A stretch of DNA of 64,000 nt. Source: Paenibacillus sp. BSR1-1. Lineage in GTDB: Bacteria; Bacillota; Bacilli; Bacillales; Cytobacillaceae. The stretch spans positions 1-64,000 of the forward strand of contig NZ_JAQMWQ010000013.1 in NCBI RefSeq assembly GCF_030403775.1. Reading direction: 5' to 3'. The position numbers were made by a program, and so were the translations under genes. Of this stretch, positions 49,618-58,259 are shown piece after piece (position 1 is the first letter of the stretch; every line of letters begins with the position of its first letter). The notes beneath the pieces were generated by a model, which was given only the letters and a program-made list of their open reading frames with translations, was not told the DNA's origin and made no database searches.

Positions 49618-50406
49618 TTATTTCACCCGCTGATAGGCATTGCTCTCAACGGCCTTTCGCAGTTTTTCAAGCGCCTTTTTCTGCAGCCTCGAAACATGCA
49701 TCTGCGAGATCCCCAATCGCTCGCCTGTTTCCTTTTGACTATGGTTGGAAACAAATGTGCAGTGGATGATTTCCCTTTCGCGGTCGTTTAAAACCTGAAG
49801 AGCATTCTCGAGGAGGAGCCGCTGGTCGACTTTTTCAAAGCCCTCATCATCTCTTCCAATAATATCATGGGCCGTGACTGAACTTCCATCCTTACCGGCT
49901 TCAATCGATTGATCGACAGAAGCGGCCTGATAGCTTTTTCCCATTTCCATCGCTTCCAATACTTCCTCTTCGGAAATCTCCATATGTGCAGCAATTTCAT
50001 GGATTTTTGGCGAGCGTTGATAGCGATTCGTCAGCTCGTCTACCACTTTTTTAATTTTCGGCCAGGTTTCTTTAATTCGTCTCGGTACATGTACGCTCCA
50101 GGTTTTATCCCGTAAAAAACGCTTGATTTCACCGATGACAGTCGGGATTAAAAACGTTTCAAACGATCTTCCGACGCTTGCATCATACCGTCTGATTGCG
50201 GACAACAGCCCAATCATCGCAACCTGCATGATATCCTCGTGAAGCTCTTTCCCATGTGAGTATTTCCTCGCCAGACTCCCGACCAGTGCGGTGTAATGTT
50301 CCACAAGGATCGTTTGTGCCTGTGCGCTCTCGTTTTCTTGGAACTCCAAAATCAGGGCATCGATTTCTTCCTTAGTTCGTTTCACGGTTTGCAATGGTTT
50401 GGTCAT
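49618..50406 (-). CDS. sigB: general stress sigma factor SigB
   Basis: 262 residues with sigma regions 2 ('DIMQVAMIGLLSAIRRYD', 'SFETFLIPTVIGEIKRFLRDKTWSVHVPRR'), 3 and 4 ('QKETGERLGISQMHVSRLQKKALEKLR'). This is the SigB/SigF/SigG class, and rsbV and rsbW upstream make it SigB. ATG at 50404-50406 lies inside the 3' end of rsbW (35-base overlap), with GGGGAG about 10 bases upstream. It recognises GTTTAA-N12/15-GGGTAT, a pattern found in front of a dozen genes in this region. Confidence 0.95.
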   Translation of the reverse strand: MTKPLQTVKRTKEEIDALILEFQENESAQAQTILVEHYTALVGSLARKYSHGKELHEDIMQVAMIGLLSAIRRYDASVGRSFETFLIPTVIGEIKRFLRDKTWSVHVPRRIKETWPKIKKVVDELTNRYQRSPKIHEIAAHMEISEEEVLEAMEMGKSYQAASVDQSIEAGKDGSSVTAHDIIGRDDEGFEKVDQRLLLENALQVLNDREREIIHCTFVSNHSQKETGERLGISQMHVSRLQKKALEKLRKAVESNAYQRVK

Positions 50407-50854
50407 GATTTTCACGCTCCCCACTCAGATACTTCACCATGAAGACCGTAACTCCGGAATGCTCTAAAACCCTGACTTCATCCATAAGCGTTTCAATCAA
50501 AAATAAACCTAACCCTCCCTCTGACAGCTGTTCGACCGTACTGGATTCAGTGTAAGGGCCCAGTTCATTTTTTGTCTGGATAAAATTAAAGCTCTTGCCG
50601 CTGTCCGCGACCATGATTTCCAGCTTATCGGGATAGATCCCAAAACCGATAATCACTTCGCCGCCTTCTTCCATGGAGTAAGCGTGCTGAACCGCATTGG
50701 TACAGGCCTCGCTTACCGCAATCTTCATGTCCTCAATCTCCTCATAAGTATATCCGATGCGGCTGGCAATTCCCGATAACGTTAAGCGGATAACACCAAC
50801 GTAATCCGGTTTTGCCGGAATTTTCATTTCAATATAATCCATGACTTCGTTCAT
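50372..50854 (-). CDS. rsbW: anti-sigma-B factor / serine kinase RsbW
   Basis: 160 residues, GHKL ATPase fold: 'EDMKIAVSEACTNAVQHAY' (N-box), 'LEIMVADSGKSF' and 'EGGLGLFLIETLMDEV'. It binds SigB and, alternatively, binds and phosphorylates RsbV. It overlaps the sigB start and lies 12 bases after rsbV. Confidence 0.94.
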   Translation of the reverse strand: MNEVMDYIEMKIPAKPDYVGVIRLTLSGIASRIGYTYEEIEDMKIAVSEACTNAVQHAYSMEEGGEVIIGFGIYPDKLEIMVADSGKSFNFIQTKNELGPYTESSTVEQLSEGGLGLFLIETLMDEVRVLEHSGVTVFMVKYLSGERENHDQTIANRETN

Positions 50855-50866
50855 GTTCCCCCACCT

Positions 50867-51181
50867 CTAATTTACTGAAATATTCATAATATGACTTAAA
50901 CCTGTAATTTCGAAAAGGCGCTTGAGCCGGTCGGATAAGTCCGTCAGCTGTAATTCTCCGCCACTTTTCTTGAGTTGTTTAAACAAACCGACAAAGACAC
51001 CCAAACCGGTACTATCCAGATAGGATACATCTTTTAGATTGACAATAATCGATTTATTGCTTCCTTCAGCTAACGGTAATAGTTCCTCTCGGAGCTTCGG
51101 GGCCGTAAACGCATCAATTTCACCTGCCACTTGCACCAATATACCTTTTTCACTCTGCTGCTTCTCTATCTTTAAATTCAT
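50867..51181 (-). CDS. rsbV: anti-anti-sigma factor RsbV
   Basis: 104 residues, STAS domain. Ser57 in 'YLDSTGLGVFVGL' is the residue phosphorylated by RsbW. In its unphosphorylated form it binds RsbW and frees SigB. First gene of the rsbV-rsbW-sigB operon, with a sigma-B promoter 34 bases upstream of the start, so the operon amplifies itself. Confidence 0.94.
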   Translation of the reverse strand: MNLKIEKQQSEKGILVQVAGEIDAFTAPKLREELLPLAEGSNKSIIVNLKDVSYLDSTGLGVFVGLFKQLKKSGGELQLTDLSDRLKRLFEITGLSHIMNISVN

Positions 51182-51214
51182 GCCATCCTCACCTCTGAAA
51201 CTATTTATTTTTAC

Positions 51215-51240
51215 ATACCCGCTTTTCTAAAAGCTAAAAC
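51215..51240 (-). promoter_or_regulatory. sigma-B promoter of the rsbV-rsbW-sigB operon
   Basis: Minus strand GTTTTA-N14-GGGTAT. Confidence 0.8.
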
Positions 51241-51338
51241 CTATTTTTTTAGAAAAATTCAGAATCTATTTTTTTTATTATATCAAAATATACCAGCTGG
51301 CCGAATAGCCCCTCTGCTCTAGGTGAATATAACTAAGA

Positions 51339-51366
51339 GGGCTGTTTTTGAAACAGCCCGTTTTTA
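51339..51366. terminator. hairpin downstream of the HlyC/CorC gene
   Basis: 9-bp perfect arms GGGCTGTTT/AAACAGCCC (51339-51347, 51351-51359) with a 3-base loop. The T run is on the plus strand, although the nearest gene end is on the minus strand, so minus-strand termination is only probable. Confidence 0.5.
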
Positions 51367-51379
51367 TATCTATAGACAA

Positions 51380-52678
51380 TCAACTAACCTTTTCCACGTC
51401 CAAATACATAAGGTGGCACCCGTCCGCTTCATGTATTTTGAACATATATCCATCCGCTTCCACTATTGAGCCTTTACATGCATTCGTGTTTTGGGTCAAA
51501 TACCAGCCGCCGATTGTGTCCACATCCTCGGCGGTCAAGTCGGTCCCAAGTAGCTCGTTCAAGGTACGAATTCCTACTTTCGCATTGACAATAAAGTGTT
51601 TTCCAGCTGCCAGCGTCCGAATCTCGGCGACTTCATCTGCATCAAATTCATCCCTTACCTCACCTACGATTTCTTCAATGATATCTTCAACCGTCACCAA
51701 CCCTGTCGTGCCGCCGTATTCATCCATTAATATCGCCATGTGGGTGCGATCCATTTGCATCCGAATCAATAAATCATGAATCGGAATCGTCTCAATGACA
51801 CGAATCACGGGCTGGATGAAGGATTTAATCTTCCAATTTTGATAAGGACCTTTATTCATTATTTTGGCTGTCAAAAACCTTTTTACGTTCATCACACCAA
51901 TAATGTGATCCTTGTCTTCCTCCATGACCGGATATCGGGTAAACCCTTCCGTCTTCAACTTTTGCATGACCACCTCCAGCGTATCCTCTACCGAAAGGCA
52001 GCTCATTTCCACTCTTGGCACCATGATTTCTTTGGCCACGCGCTCATCAAACTCGAAAATATTATTAACATATTGATACTCATTCTGATTGATTTCCCCC
52101 TTCTTATAGCTTTCCTCCAACAGCAGCCGCAGCTCATCTTCCGAGTGCGCCAGCTCATGGTCACTTGCAGGCTTTAAGCCAAACAGGCCAGCCAGCCTTC
52201 GGGCAGAACTATTTAACAACCAGATAAAGGGATACATCACTTTGTTAAACCAAATGATAGGCGTGGAAAAAAGAAGTGCGATCGTTTCGGATTTTTGGAT
52301 GGCGACCGTTTTGGGTGCCAATTCCCCTACCACAACATGTAAAAAGGTGACCAAAATGAAAGCAGTCATCAATGACAAGATTCGCGAGGTTGAGTCACCC
52401 AAATGAAGCAGTTCAAACAATGGATGGAGCAGCTTTTCTACGGTCGGTTCCCCCAGCCATCCAAGTCCCAGCGCTGTCACAGTGATCCCGAGCTGACAGG
52501 CTGATAAATATTCATCCAGATGGGTCACGACCCGTTTTGCGGAAACTGCCCCTTTTTTTCCGCTCATTACCAGTTCATCAATCCGCGATGGACGTACTTT
52601 GACGATGGCAAATTCTATCGCAACAAAGAAGCCCGTTAAGGCGATTAATAGGGCAACACTTACTAGCTTTATAACCAT
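51380..52678 (-). CDS. HlyC/CorC (CNNM) family membrane protein with CBS domains
   Basis: 432 residues: CNNM/DUF21 membrane domain with about four helices (1-200), a CBS pair ('[33 protein letters not shown]', '[42 protein letters not shown]'), then the CorC/HlyC C-terminal domain. Relatives affect Mg2+ or Co2+ transport. ATG behind AAAGGAGG. It lies 33 bases after the TraR/DksA gene and is probably co-transcribed from that gene's sigma-B promoter. Confidence 0.88.
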   Translation of the reverse strand: MVIKLVSVALLIALTGFFVAIEFAIVKVRPSRIDELVMSGKKGAVSAKRVVTHLDEYLSACQLGITVTALGLGWLGEPTVEKLLHPLFELLHLGDSTSRILSLMTAFILVTFLHVVVGELAPKTVAIQKSETIALLFSTPIIWFNKVMYPFIWLLNSSARRLAGLFGLKPASDHELAHSEDELRLLLEESYKKGEINQNEYQYVNNIFEFDERVAKEIMVPRVEMSCLSVEDTLEVVMQKLKTEGFTRYPVMEEDKDHIIGVMNVKRFLTAKIMNKGPYQNWKIKSFIQPVIRVIETIPIHDLLIRMQMDRTHMAILMDEYGGTTGLVTVEDIIEEIVGEVRDEFDADEVAEIRTLAAGKHFIVNAKVGIRTLNELLGTDLTAEDVDTIGGWYLTQNTNACKGSIVEADGYMFKIHEADGCHLMYLDVEKVS

Positions 52679-52711
52679 CCACTTCCCCTCCTTTAAAAAA
52701 ATGTATTGGAG

Positions 52712-53188
52712 TTAGGATGATGAGTTTCCATGCACAGTCATCAATTCGTCTGCTGTCTGAATACGTGTATCTCCTCTTGTATTTTGTTTTGGCGTAGAAA
52801 ACGATTTTTCCTCGAGAAAACTTATAGCCCCGTCCTTCTCAAACATTGCTTGTGCCTCTACTGTCCGCTTGGCATAAGGAAGAGCTTCAAGCCTCGCAAA
52901 CGGAATTCCTTCTCCTGTATCGATGCAGAGTCCATATGTTCCTTCCCGCATCCGCTCCAATGCTTTATCGACTTCATCAACTATATTTTTGGCTGTCTGA
53001 TGGATCATTTTTTGTTTTTCGATTTCATCCAATTCGGTGGCTTGATCGGCAAAGTGGTTGTCATAGCTGGTTAACTCACCGAAGTCCTCGAACGTGATCG
53101 GCTGGTTCCCCTCTATCACTTGCAGCATTTCTTGTTTGGTCTGGATTAATTTGTGGTTTAAAAAAATCAGTTGTTTTTCAGTGAGCAT
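52712..53188 (-). CDS. TraR/DksA-type (YteA-like) protein with degenerate zinc finger
   Basis: 158 residues: coiled-coil N-terminus and a C-terminal DksA-like segment 'TYGLCIDTGEGIPFARLEALPYAKRTVEAQ'. Of the four zinc Cys of DksA only the first remains, so zinc is probably not bound, as in YteA-like relatives of Bacillus. DksA proteins act in the secondary channel of RNA polymerase; for this group the function is unknown. Sigma-B promoter upstream. Confidence 0.8.
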   Translation of the reverse strand: MLTEKQLIFLNHKLIQTKQEMLQVIEGNQPITFEDFGELTSYDNHFADQATELDEIEKQKMIHQTAKNIVDEVDKALERMREGTYGLCIDTGEGIPFARLEALPYAKRTVEAQAMFEKDGAISFLEEKSFSTPKQNTRGDTRIQTADELMTVHGNSSS

Positions 53189-53221
53189 ATCGTTTCCTCC
53201 TCTTCTTTTCCTGCCATTTAC

Positions 53222-53247
53222 ATACCCTTATAGTAAAATGGTAAAAC
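53222..53247 (-). promoter_or_regulatory. sigma-B promoter of the TraR/DksA-CorC unit
   Basis: Minus strand GTTTTA-N14-GGGTAT, 33 bases upstream of the start codon. Confidence 0.8.
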
Positions 53248-53253
53248 CTGTGT

Positions 53254-54336
53254 TTACGAAGTCCCGTTTATCATTTTCTCCTCCATGGTTTGCTCTTTTC
53301 GCAGCTTCCATAATTTTACGCTATGATGGACAATCACCTTCAGGACAGCATATACCGGCACCGCAAGGAGTAATCCGAGTATGCCTCCCATACTTCCAGC
53401 TGCGAGCAGTAAGGAGATAATCGTGAGGGGGTGAATCTCAAGCTTTTTGCCCATTACCTGGGGCGAGATAATATGTCCTTCAATTTGTTGGACGATTACC
53501 ATGACAAGCAAGACCTTGATGATCATCATTGGGGAATCTAATCCAGCAATAATCAAGGCGGGGATGACGGCAATAATGGGGCCGAGAAAGGGAATGACAT
53601 TGGTAAACATTGACACTATGGCAACAAGCAGCGAGTAATCAAGACCAATGGTTAAATAACCCAGGAAAGCAAGAGCTCCTACACAGAAGCTGACAAGAAA
53701 TTGACCATGTATATAGGAGCTGAGGGCTTCATCCAAATCAGCTAAAATTTTTCGTCCGTTTTTCTGTTGCCCTGGCGGCAATATTCGAATCATCTGTTTC
53801 GGTGCCTTTTCGCCTTCCTTTAACATGTAATATAAAATAAACGGAACCGTCACAAAAACGGTCACAATTTTCGCAAGCATTCCAATAAATTCAACTAATT
53901 TTGTCCCAATCTCAGATACATTTTCAGCAATCGTATCAGAGCCCGCCTGTTTGTATTGATTCAGCCATTTACCAGCCTGCAAGCCCTTTATTTTTTCTTG
54001 AATAAACTCTATTAAGGCAGGACCGCTTTCTGCCAAACTCTTAATCTGCCTCTGCAAAATGGGTCCGACGAGATAGGCCAATAAACTAATCAGGGCAGCA
54101 GCCATGATATAGATCAGGAATATCGCCAGTGTTCGCGGGATGTGTTTCGACTCCAGATAATGGACTAGCGGTCGAAACAGGTAATATAACACCCCTGCAA
54201 TTAAAAAAGGAAAAAAAAGAGTCCGGATAAGGATGATCACCGGCTGGAACACAAAATTGATTTTCATCCCGACTAGGACTATTAAGAAAACAAGCAGCAG
54301 TCCGCAGCCAATTCGAAATGCTTTTGATCGCAGCAA
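53254..54336 (-). CDS. AI-2E family transporter-like membrane protein
   Basis: 360 residues, about eight membrane helices with the AI-2E (UPF0118) patterns 'IPFLGPIIAVIPALI' and 'HIISPQVMGKKLEIHPLTIISLLLAAG'. Family members export or exchange small solutes, including Na+/H+ antiporters in some bacilli. TTG start at 54334-54336, with GAGGTG 5 bases upstream. No clear sigma-B promoter precedes it. Confidence 0.85.
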   Translation of the reverse strand: MLRSKAFRIGCGLLLVFLIVLVGMKINFVFQPVIILIRTLFFPFLIAGVLYYLFRPLVHYLESKHIPRTLAIFLIYIMAAALISLLAYLVGPILQRQIKSLAESGPALIEFIQEKIKGLQAGKWLNQYKQAGSDTIAENVSEIGTKLVEFIGMLAKIVTVFVTVPFILYYMLKEGEKAPKQMIRILPPGQQKNGRKILADLDEALSSYIHGQFLVSFCVGALAFLGYLTIGLDYSLLVAIVSMFTNVIPFLGPIIAVIPALIIAGLDSPMMIIKVLLVMVIVQQIEGHIISPQVMGKKLEIHPLTIISLLLAAGSMGGILGLLLAVPVYAVLKVIVHHSVKLWKLRKEQTMEEKMINGTS

Positions 54337-54523
54337 ATCATCACCTCATTTTTTTATAAAGGCTATTTTCGCAAAGATTTTTGTTTTTCGTATAAGTTCA
54401 TCTACCCGTATAATTAGTTGCTTCGTGGCATCTTTTCGTAAAAGCATTTGCGAAAATTGCCTGCGAACTTAGTAAAAGCCCTTTATTAAGCCCCAAAATA
54501 AACATAGTTTACGAAAAGAGCCC

Positions 54524-56065
54524 TTATAAAACACCCGAAAACAGGCGGGCGAAAGATTCCTTCACCCGTTCAGACGTCGGGCGTTTGTAAAATTGAACAG
54601 GACGAATCCGCCGGCATTCCCTTAGGTCTTCTTCATATTGGACAATCAAGTCTCGTACCGGCTCTGTCCCGGTTAAAAATAAATTGACTTCAAAATTTAG
54701 ATGAAAACTGCGCAAATCCATGTTGGCGGTTCCAATCGAGGCAATATCCCCATCGACGATGATCAGTTTTTTATGTAAAAATCCCTTTTGGTACGTGTAA
54801 ATTTCGATTCCGGCACGTAATAGCTCTGGAAAATACGAGCGGGAAGCATATTGGGTCAGAAAGCCATCATTCACTTCCGGTACCATCACTCTGACCTGGA
54901 TCCCTTTTGCAGCCGCAATCCTTAAGGCTGTCCGGATCGCTTGATTGGGGACAAAGTACGGAGAAGCAATCCAAATCGATTCGGCCGCACAGGTAATCAT
55001 CGCATAAAAATGATCACTCATCTTGCGCGTTTCTGGACCGGTCGCCACGACATGGACCAAGCCATCCTTATCAACGGGGATTGGTTTCGTATCCGCTTGC
55101 CTTGATTTGTCCTCCAGCTGGCTTTCCTCCTGCATTGGTTTCCTCTCTTTCATCAGTTTCTTCTTGCAAACATACTCCCAATCTGCCAAAAAAACCTTAT
55201 GCAGCGTCTGAGCCGCGTCTCCTTCCAAATAGACATGCGTATCACACCAAAATCCGATTTTTTCGTCCTCCCCAAGATACTCCACCCCAACATTCAAGCC
55301 GCCGACAAACCCTGATGTGCCGTCGATGACAATGATCTTGCGATGGTTGCGGAAATTCCATTTTTGATTCAAAAATCCGCTTTTGATGGGTAAAAACGGA
55401 TAAACAGCCACACCAGCGTCATTAATTTCTTTAAGATCTGATTTTGAAAGACACATACTGCCTACTGCATCATACAGCAATCTAACCTCTACTCCTTCTT
55501 TCACTTTCTCGGCTAAAATGGCGATTAGCTCCTTTCCGAGCCTGTCATAGCGGAATGTATAATATTCCAAGTGAATAAATTCCTTCGCATTCAAAAGCTT
55601 TTGTTTGATTTCCCGAAAGGTTTCCTTGCCATTTTTTAAAACTTTTGTTTTCGTATTTGTGTTTGGCTGGGTTAAGGTCATCCGCTCCAAATAGCGAGCA
55701 AAACACCTCTGACGCTCATTGAGCTGAGAAAAGTCGAACATGACTCTGTGGTGACTGGCTGCAAAAATTTCACGATCATTCATGCGCTTATGTTTAAATA
55801 GAAGTCCTTTTAACAGCAACTGACCAGAATATAAATAAAAGATGTATCCGAATATAGGTAATAACACTAAAATGTAAATCCATAAAAGTGTACTTTGTGC
55901 GGAGCGATTTTCCATCATTAACGAAAACACCGTACTGAAGATGATGACACCATAAAAAGCGATACATACCGCTTTCCACTGAAAAGAGATGTCTCTGAAT
56001 AGTACCAAATATCCTAAAGCCAGCATCAAGATCACCAAGAAAAATTCCAATCTCTGCTTTTTCAT
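54524..56065 (-). CDS. cls: cardiolipin synthase-type phospholipase D protein
   Basis: 513 residues: two N-terminal membrane helices and two HKD motifs, 'NHRKIIVIDGTSGFVGGLN' and 'HKKLIIVDGDIASIGTANMD'. It probably joins phosphatidylglycerol molecules into cardiolipin at the membrane. ATG at 56063-56065 follows GGGAGAAGG; the upstream extension overlaps the promoter. A sigma-B promoter suggests stress-induced lipid remodelling. Confidence 0.88.
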   Translation of the reverse strand: MKKQRLEFFLVILMLALGYLVLFRDISFQWKAVCIAFYGVIIFSTVFSLMMENRSAQSTLLWIYILVLLPIFGYIFYLYSGQLLLKGLLFKHKRMNDREIFAASHHRVMFDFSQLNERQRCFARYLERMTLTQPNTNTKTKVLKNGKETFREIKQKLLNAKEFIHLEYYTFRYDRLGKELIAILAEKVKEGVEVRLLYDAVGSMCLSKSDLKEINDAGVAVYPFLPIKSGFLNQKWNFRNHRKIIVIDGTSGFVGGLNVGVEYLGEDEKIGFWCDTHVYLEGDAAQTLHKVFLADWEYVCKKKLMKERKPMQEESQLEDKSRQADTKPIPVDKDGLVHVVATGPETRKMSDHFYAMITCAAESIWIASPYFVPNQAIRTALRIAAAKGIQVRVMVPEVNDGFLTQYASRSYFPELLRAGIEIYTYQKGFLHKKLIIVDGDIASIGTANMDLRSFHLNFEVNLFLTGTEPVRDLIVQYEEDLRECRRIRPVQFYKRPTSERVKESFARLFSGVL

Positions 56066-56102
56066 ATGCCCTTCTCCCTGCTTATCACTGTTTAAAAGAT
56101 AC

Positions 56103-56127
56103 ATACCCGTTTTTGGCTAAAAAAAAC
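56103..56127 (-). promoter_or_regulatory. sigma-B promoter of the cardiolipin synthase gene
   Basis: Minus strand GTTTTT-N13-GGGTAT. Confidence 0.7.
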
Positions 56128-56148
56128 TATCTCGATTGAAAGAAATGG

Positions 56149-56180
56149 AAAAAGCTTGCACGATGTTGTGCAAGCTTTTT
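56149..56180 (-). terminator. intrinsic terminator of gsiB
   Basis: 13-bp perfect arms (56149-56161, 56168-56180) containing AAGCTTGCAC, with T runs on both strands. Confidence 0.8.
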
Positions 56181-56204
56181 TTACAATATTGTTATTCTGA
56201 AACT

Positions 56205-56534
56205 TTAGTCGTCATTTCGCTGGTTATTGCGCGATTCTCCGCCTTTTTGACCAATTTCTTGATAAAATTCCTTATCATGATTTTCAGAAGTCGCTTCCCC
56301 GCCTTTGCGGCCAATCTCTTGGTAAAATTCCTTGTCATGATTCTCAGAAGTCGCTTCCCCGCCTTTGCGGCCAATTTCTTGATAAAATTCCTTGTCATGA
56401 TTTTCAGAAGTGGCTTCCCCGCCTTTTCGACCTATTTCCTGATAGAATTCCTTGTCATGTCTCTCGGCGGTGGCTTGTCCACCTTTTCGTCCTCGTTCTT
56501 CCATGCTCATGTTCTGATCATCTTTTCGGTCCAT
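56205..56534 (-). CDS. gsiB: GsiB-like general stress hydrophilin
   Basis: 109 residues made of five 20-residue repeats, each with 'RKGGEATSENHDKEFYQEIG' variations (KGG motif). Highly hydrophilic and disordered, like B. subtilis GsiB and plant LEA group 1 proteins, which protect against desiccation and salt. DNA repeats are nearly identical, so unit number may vary between strains. ATG behind GAAGGAGG; sigma-B-like promoter upstream. Confidence 0.93.
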   Translation of the reverse strand: MDRKDDQNMSMEERGRKGGQATAERHDKEFYQEIGRKGGEATSENHDKEFYQEIGRKGGEATSENHDKEFYQEIGRKGGEATSENHDKEFYQEIGQKGGESRNNQRNDD

Positions 56535-56589
56535 CTTGAATTCCTCCTTCTGATTTTTTATAAGGTTGTTTTAACCTTATACTCATGTA

Positions 56590-56614
56590 ATACCACGTTT
56601 TTAAGGTTCAAAAC
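56590..56614 (-). promoter_or_regulatory. sigma-B-like promoter of gsiB
   Basis: Minus strand GTTTTG-N13-TGGTAT; gsiB is a classical sigma-B gene. Confidence 0.6.
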
Positions 56615-56633
56615 CTATTATTTAAACTTAGTT

Positions 56634-56825
56634 GTTGATTTGCGCTCCAGGCACTTCGCGCACCTTAGGGCGTGCCGGGGAGCCTCCTCGGCGCTTTAGC
56701 GCCTGCGGAGTCTCCCCTGCCCCGTACTCCCGCAGGACATTGAATTGCATCCTCGAATCCGCCCACGCACGAAGGAAATGCGTTAGCATTTTCGAGGAGT
56801 CTTCGTGCCTTCCGCTCCAATCAAC
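56634..56825. repeat. 192-bp Bacillus dispersed repeat element (full copy)
   Basis: It begins and ends with GTTGATT in inverted orientation; the inner parts carry GCGCTCC and GGAGCGG. Inside are a GC-rich hairpin (GGCGCTTTAGCGCC) and GAGGAGGCTCC-type sequence. I recognise the layout as a repeat common in intergenic regions of many bacilli. No protein is encoded. Truncated relatives lie at 30124-30182 and 42140-42184. Confidence 0.8.
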
Positions 56826-56861
56826 AGTGTTATAAATCAACATTGGCCTTTAACACAGTTA

Positions 56862-57797
56862 TTATTTAAAAAAGGAACCTCTTTTTTTTCCTTTTAAGAG
56901 ATCGCCTGTCCAGCCTTTGACTTTCAAATAACCATACAGCAAGAGAGTCGTAAAGATTACCAGAATAAGGGCAAATAAATAGCCATGCCTCCATCCAAGC
57001 TCCGGCATATACTTGAAATTCATACCCCACAAGGCTCCGTAAGCCATTATCGGAGTGAAGATAATTGTGATGACCGTTAGGGTTTTCATGATTTCATTGC
57101 CGCGATGGGAGGAAATCACTTCTTCTAAATTAATAATCGAGTCGATTTCATGTTCATATTCGTTGAGCAGGACAACCGCTCGTTCAATCCGCCTGCATGT
57201 TCTCGTAAATATTTCTCCTTTTGATACTTCTTCAAAATCCGCTTCCTCAATTCCCATTTTTAATTCGCGTATCGGAATCAGCAGACTTTTCCAAACCAGC
57301 AGCTCATGCCGGCGCCGATAGACTTTTTCGAGAATTCCTGTCTCATTTCTATCACGAATGCTCCATATGAGGGTTTTCAGCTCCACTTCAAACTGATCTA
57401 TTTCCACCAGCATTTCATTCATCAGTTCTCCCAGAAAAATGAGGAATCCATCCACGGCATGTTCCGTTCGATTGATTTGCCTGACAAGAAATTCAAGATT
57501 GATATGTTTAAACGCAGGAAGGGCAAGGTCCACGGTGATCCAATGATCCTCTGTTACATAGAAATGAAAAATCTTATAATCTTGATCGTCTTCAAAACTT
57601 TGCTGATAGATAAGCGATCCATAGACCACCTTTTCTCCGTTTTCAGGGGCTTTCACTCTCAAATAATTGCTGCGATTATCCCGTACCTTTTTCAGCCATT
57701 CTCTGCCATCCTGTAAGAGGAGCGGCTTGATTCGCTCGATGTCGTTTGCACTGAATTGAGACCATTTCCACTTTTTGGACCGATTATATTTTTTCAT
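56862..57797 (-). CDS. corA: CorA-family divalent cation transporter
   Basis: 311 residues. Long cytoplasmic alpha/beta domain, then two C-terminal helices, the first followed by the loop 'ALWGMNFKYMPELGW' with the GMN signature. CorA pentamers conduct Mg2+ or related cations. ATG at 57795-57797 with AAAGGAG 5 bases upstream. Sigma-B-like promoter upstream. Confidence 0.88.
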   Translation of the reverse strand: MKKYNRSKKWKWSQFSANDIERIKPLLLQDGREWLKKVRDNRSNYLRVKAPENGEKVVYGSLIYQQSFEDDQDYKIFHFYVTEDHWITVDLALPAFKHINLEFLVRQINRTEHAVDGFLIFLGELMNEMLVEIDQFEVELKTLIWSIRDRNETGILEKVYRRRHELLVWKSLLIPIRELKMGIEEADFEEVSKGEIFTRTCRRIERAVVLLNEYEHEIDSIINLEEVISSHRGNEIMKTLTVITIIFTPIMAYGALWGMNFKYMPELGWRHGYLFALILVIFTTLLLYGYLKVKGWTGDLLKGKKRGSFFK

Positions 57798-57829
57798 AAC
57801 GTCTCCTTTCGGCAACCATTTTCTATCTA

Positions 57830-57856
57830 ATTCCCCGTTTTTGAAAAAAATAAAAC
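57830..57856 (-). promoter_or_regulatory. sigma-B-like promoter of the corA gene
   Basis: Minus strand GTTTTA-N14-GGGGAA. Confidence 0.6.
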
Positions 57857-57860
57857 TTAT

Positions 57861-57886
57861 GTTTCACTCGGACTGCAAACGGGTAT
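57861..57886 (+). promoter_or_regulatory. sigma-B promoter of the small membrane-protein gene
   Basis: GTTTCA-N14-GGGTAT. Its -35 box is 5 bases from the -35 box of the opposite promoter, so the two are arranged back to back. Confidence 0.75.
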
Positions 57887-57937
57887 GTAACTGTTAAATA
57901 GCCATTGAAAGCTATTGAAAAGCTAAAGGAGGCCTTG

Positions 57938-58210
57938 ATGATGAAAACAACGCTGCCAATTAAATCAATGATTGTTGTAGGTTTAGGAGCATCTGCTGCA
58001 TGGTGGTTATCGTCAAAACCCAACCGAATAAAAGCTGAAAGCAAGCTTCGCGATTTGAAACGAAAAGTAAAACCGACCCCCTTTCATAAAAGTGAAAGTC
58101 TCCCAATCCAAAAAGGAGGGGTCCCGCATCCCCATGATATGGAGGATAATAAAATGGTAGACGAGGGAGCTTTGTATTCCGTGAAATTCTATAATGAGAA
58201 AATGCAATAA
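57938..58210 (+). CDS. small stress protein with one membrane segment
   Basis: 90 residues: 'LPIKSMIVVGLGASAAWWLSS' is a single membrane segment, followed by a basic helix 'KPNRIKAESKLRDLKRKVKP' and a polar tail with 'GGVPHPHDMEDNKMVDEGALY'. I do not recognise a family. AAAGGAGG precedes two adjacent ATGs. Followed by the TrkA-C gene 49 bases later, so probably one unit. Confidence 0.7.
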   Translation: MMKTTLPIKSMIVVGLGASAAWWLSSKPNRIKAESKLRDLKRKVKPTPFHKSESLPIQKGGVPHPHDMEDNKMVDEGALYSVKFYNEKMQ

Positions 58211-58259
58211 TTGAAAGTTGAGGCATCCGTGCCTCAACTCATTTTTTGTGGGGTGAAAA

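Noticed and set aside
54361..54500. Seventh 21-bp array (TTCGCAAA/TTCGTA motifs)
   Set aside because: Motif spacing varies between 13 and 19 bases, so it does not share the 21-bp period.
56136..56699. Plus-strand frame of 187 codons with FLIKFLVMI repeats
   Set aside because: It is the antisense of the gsiB repeats and the dispersed element; no ribosome site, and the opposite strand is a clear GsiB gene with promoter and terminator.
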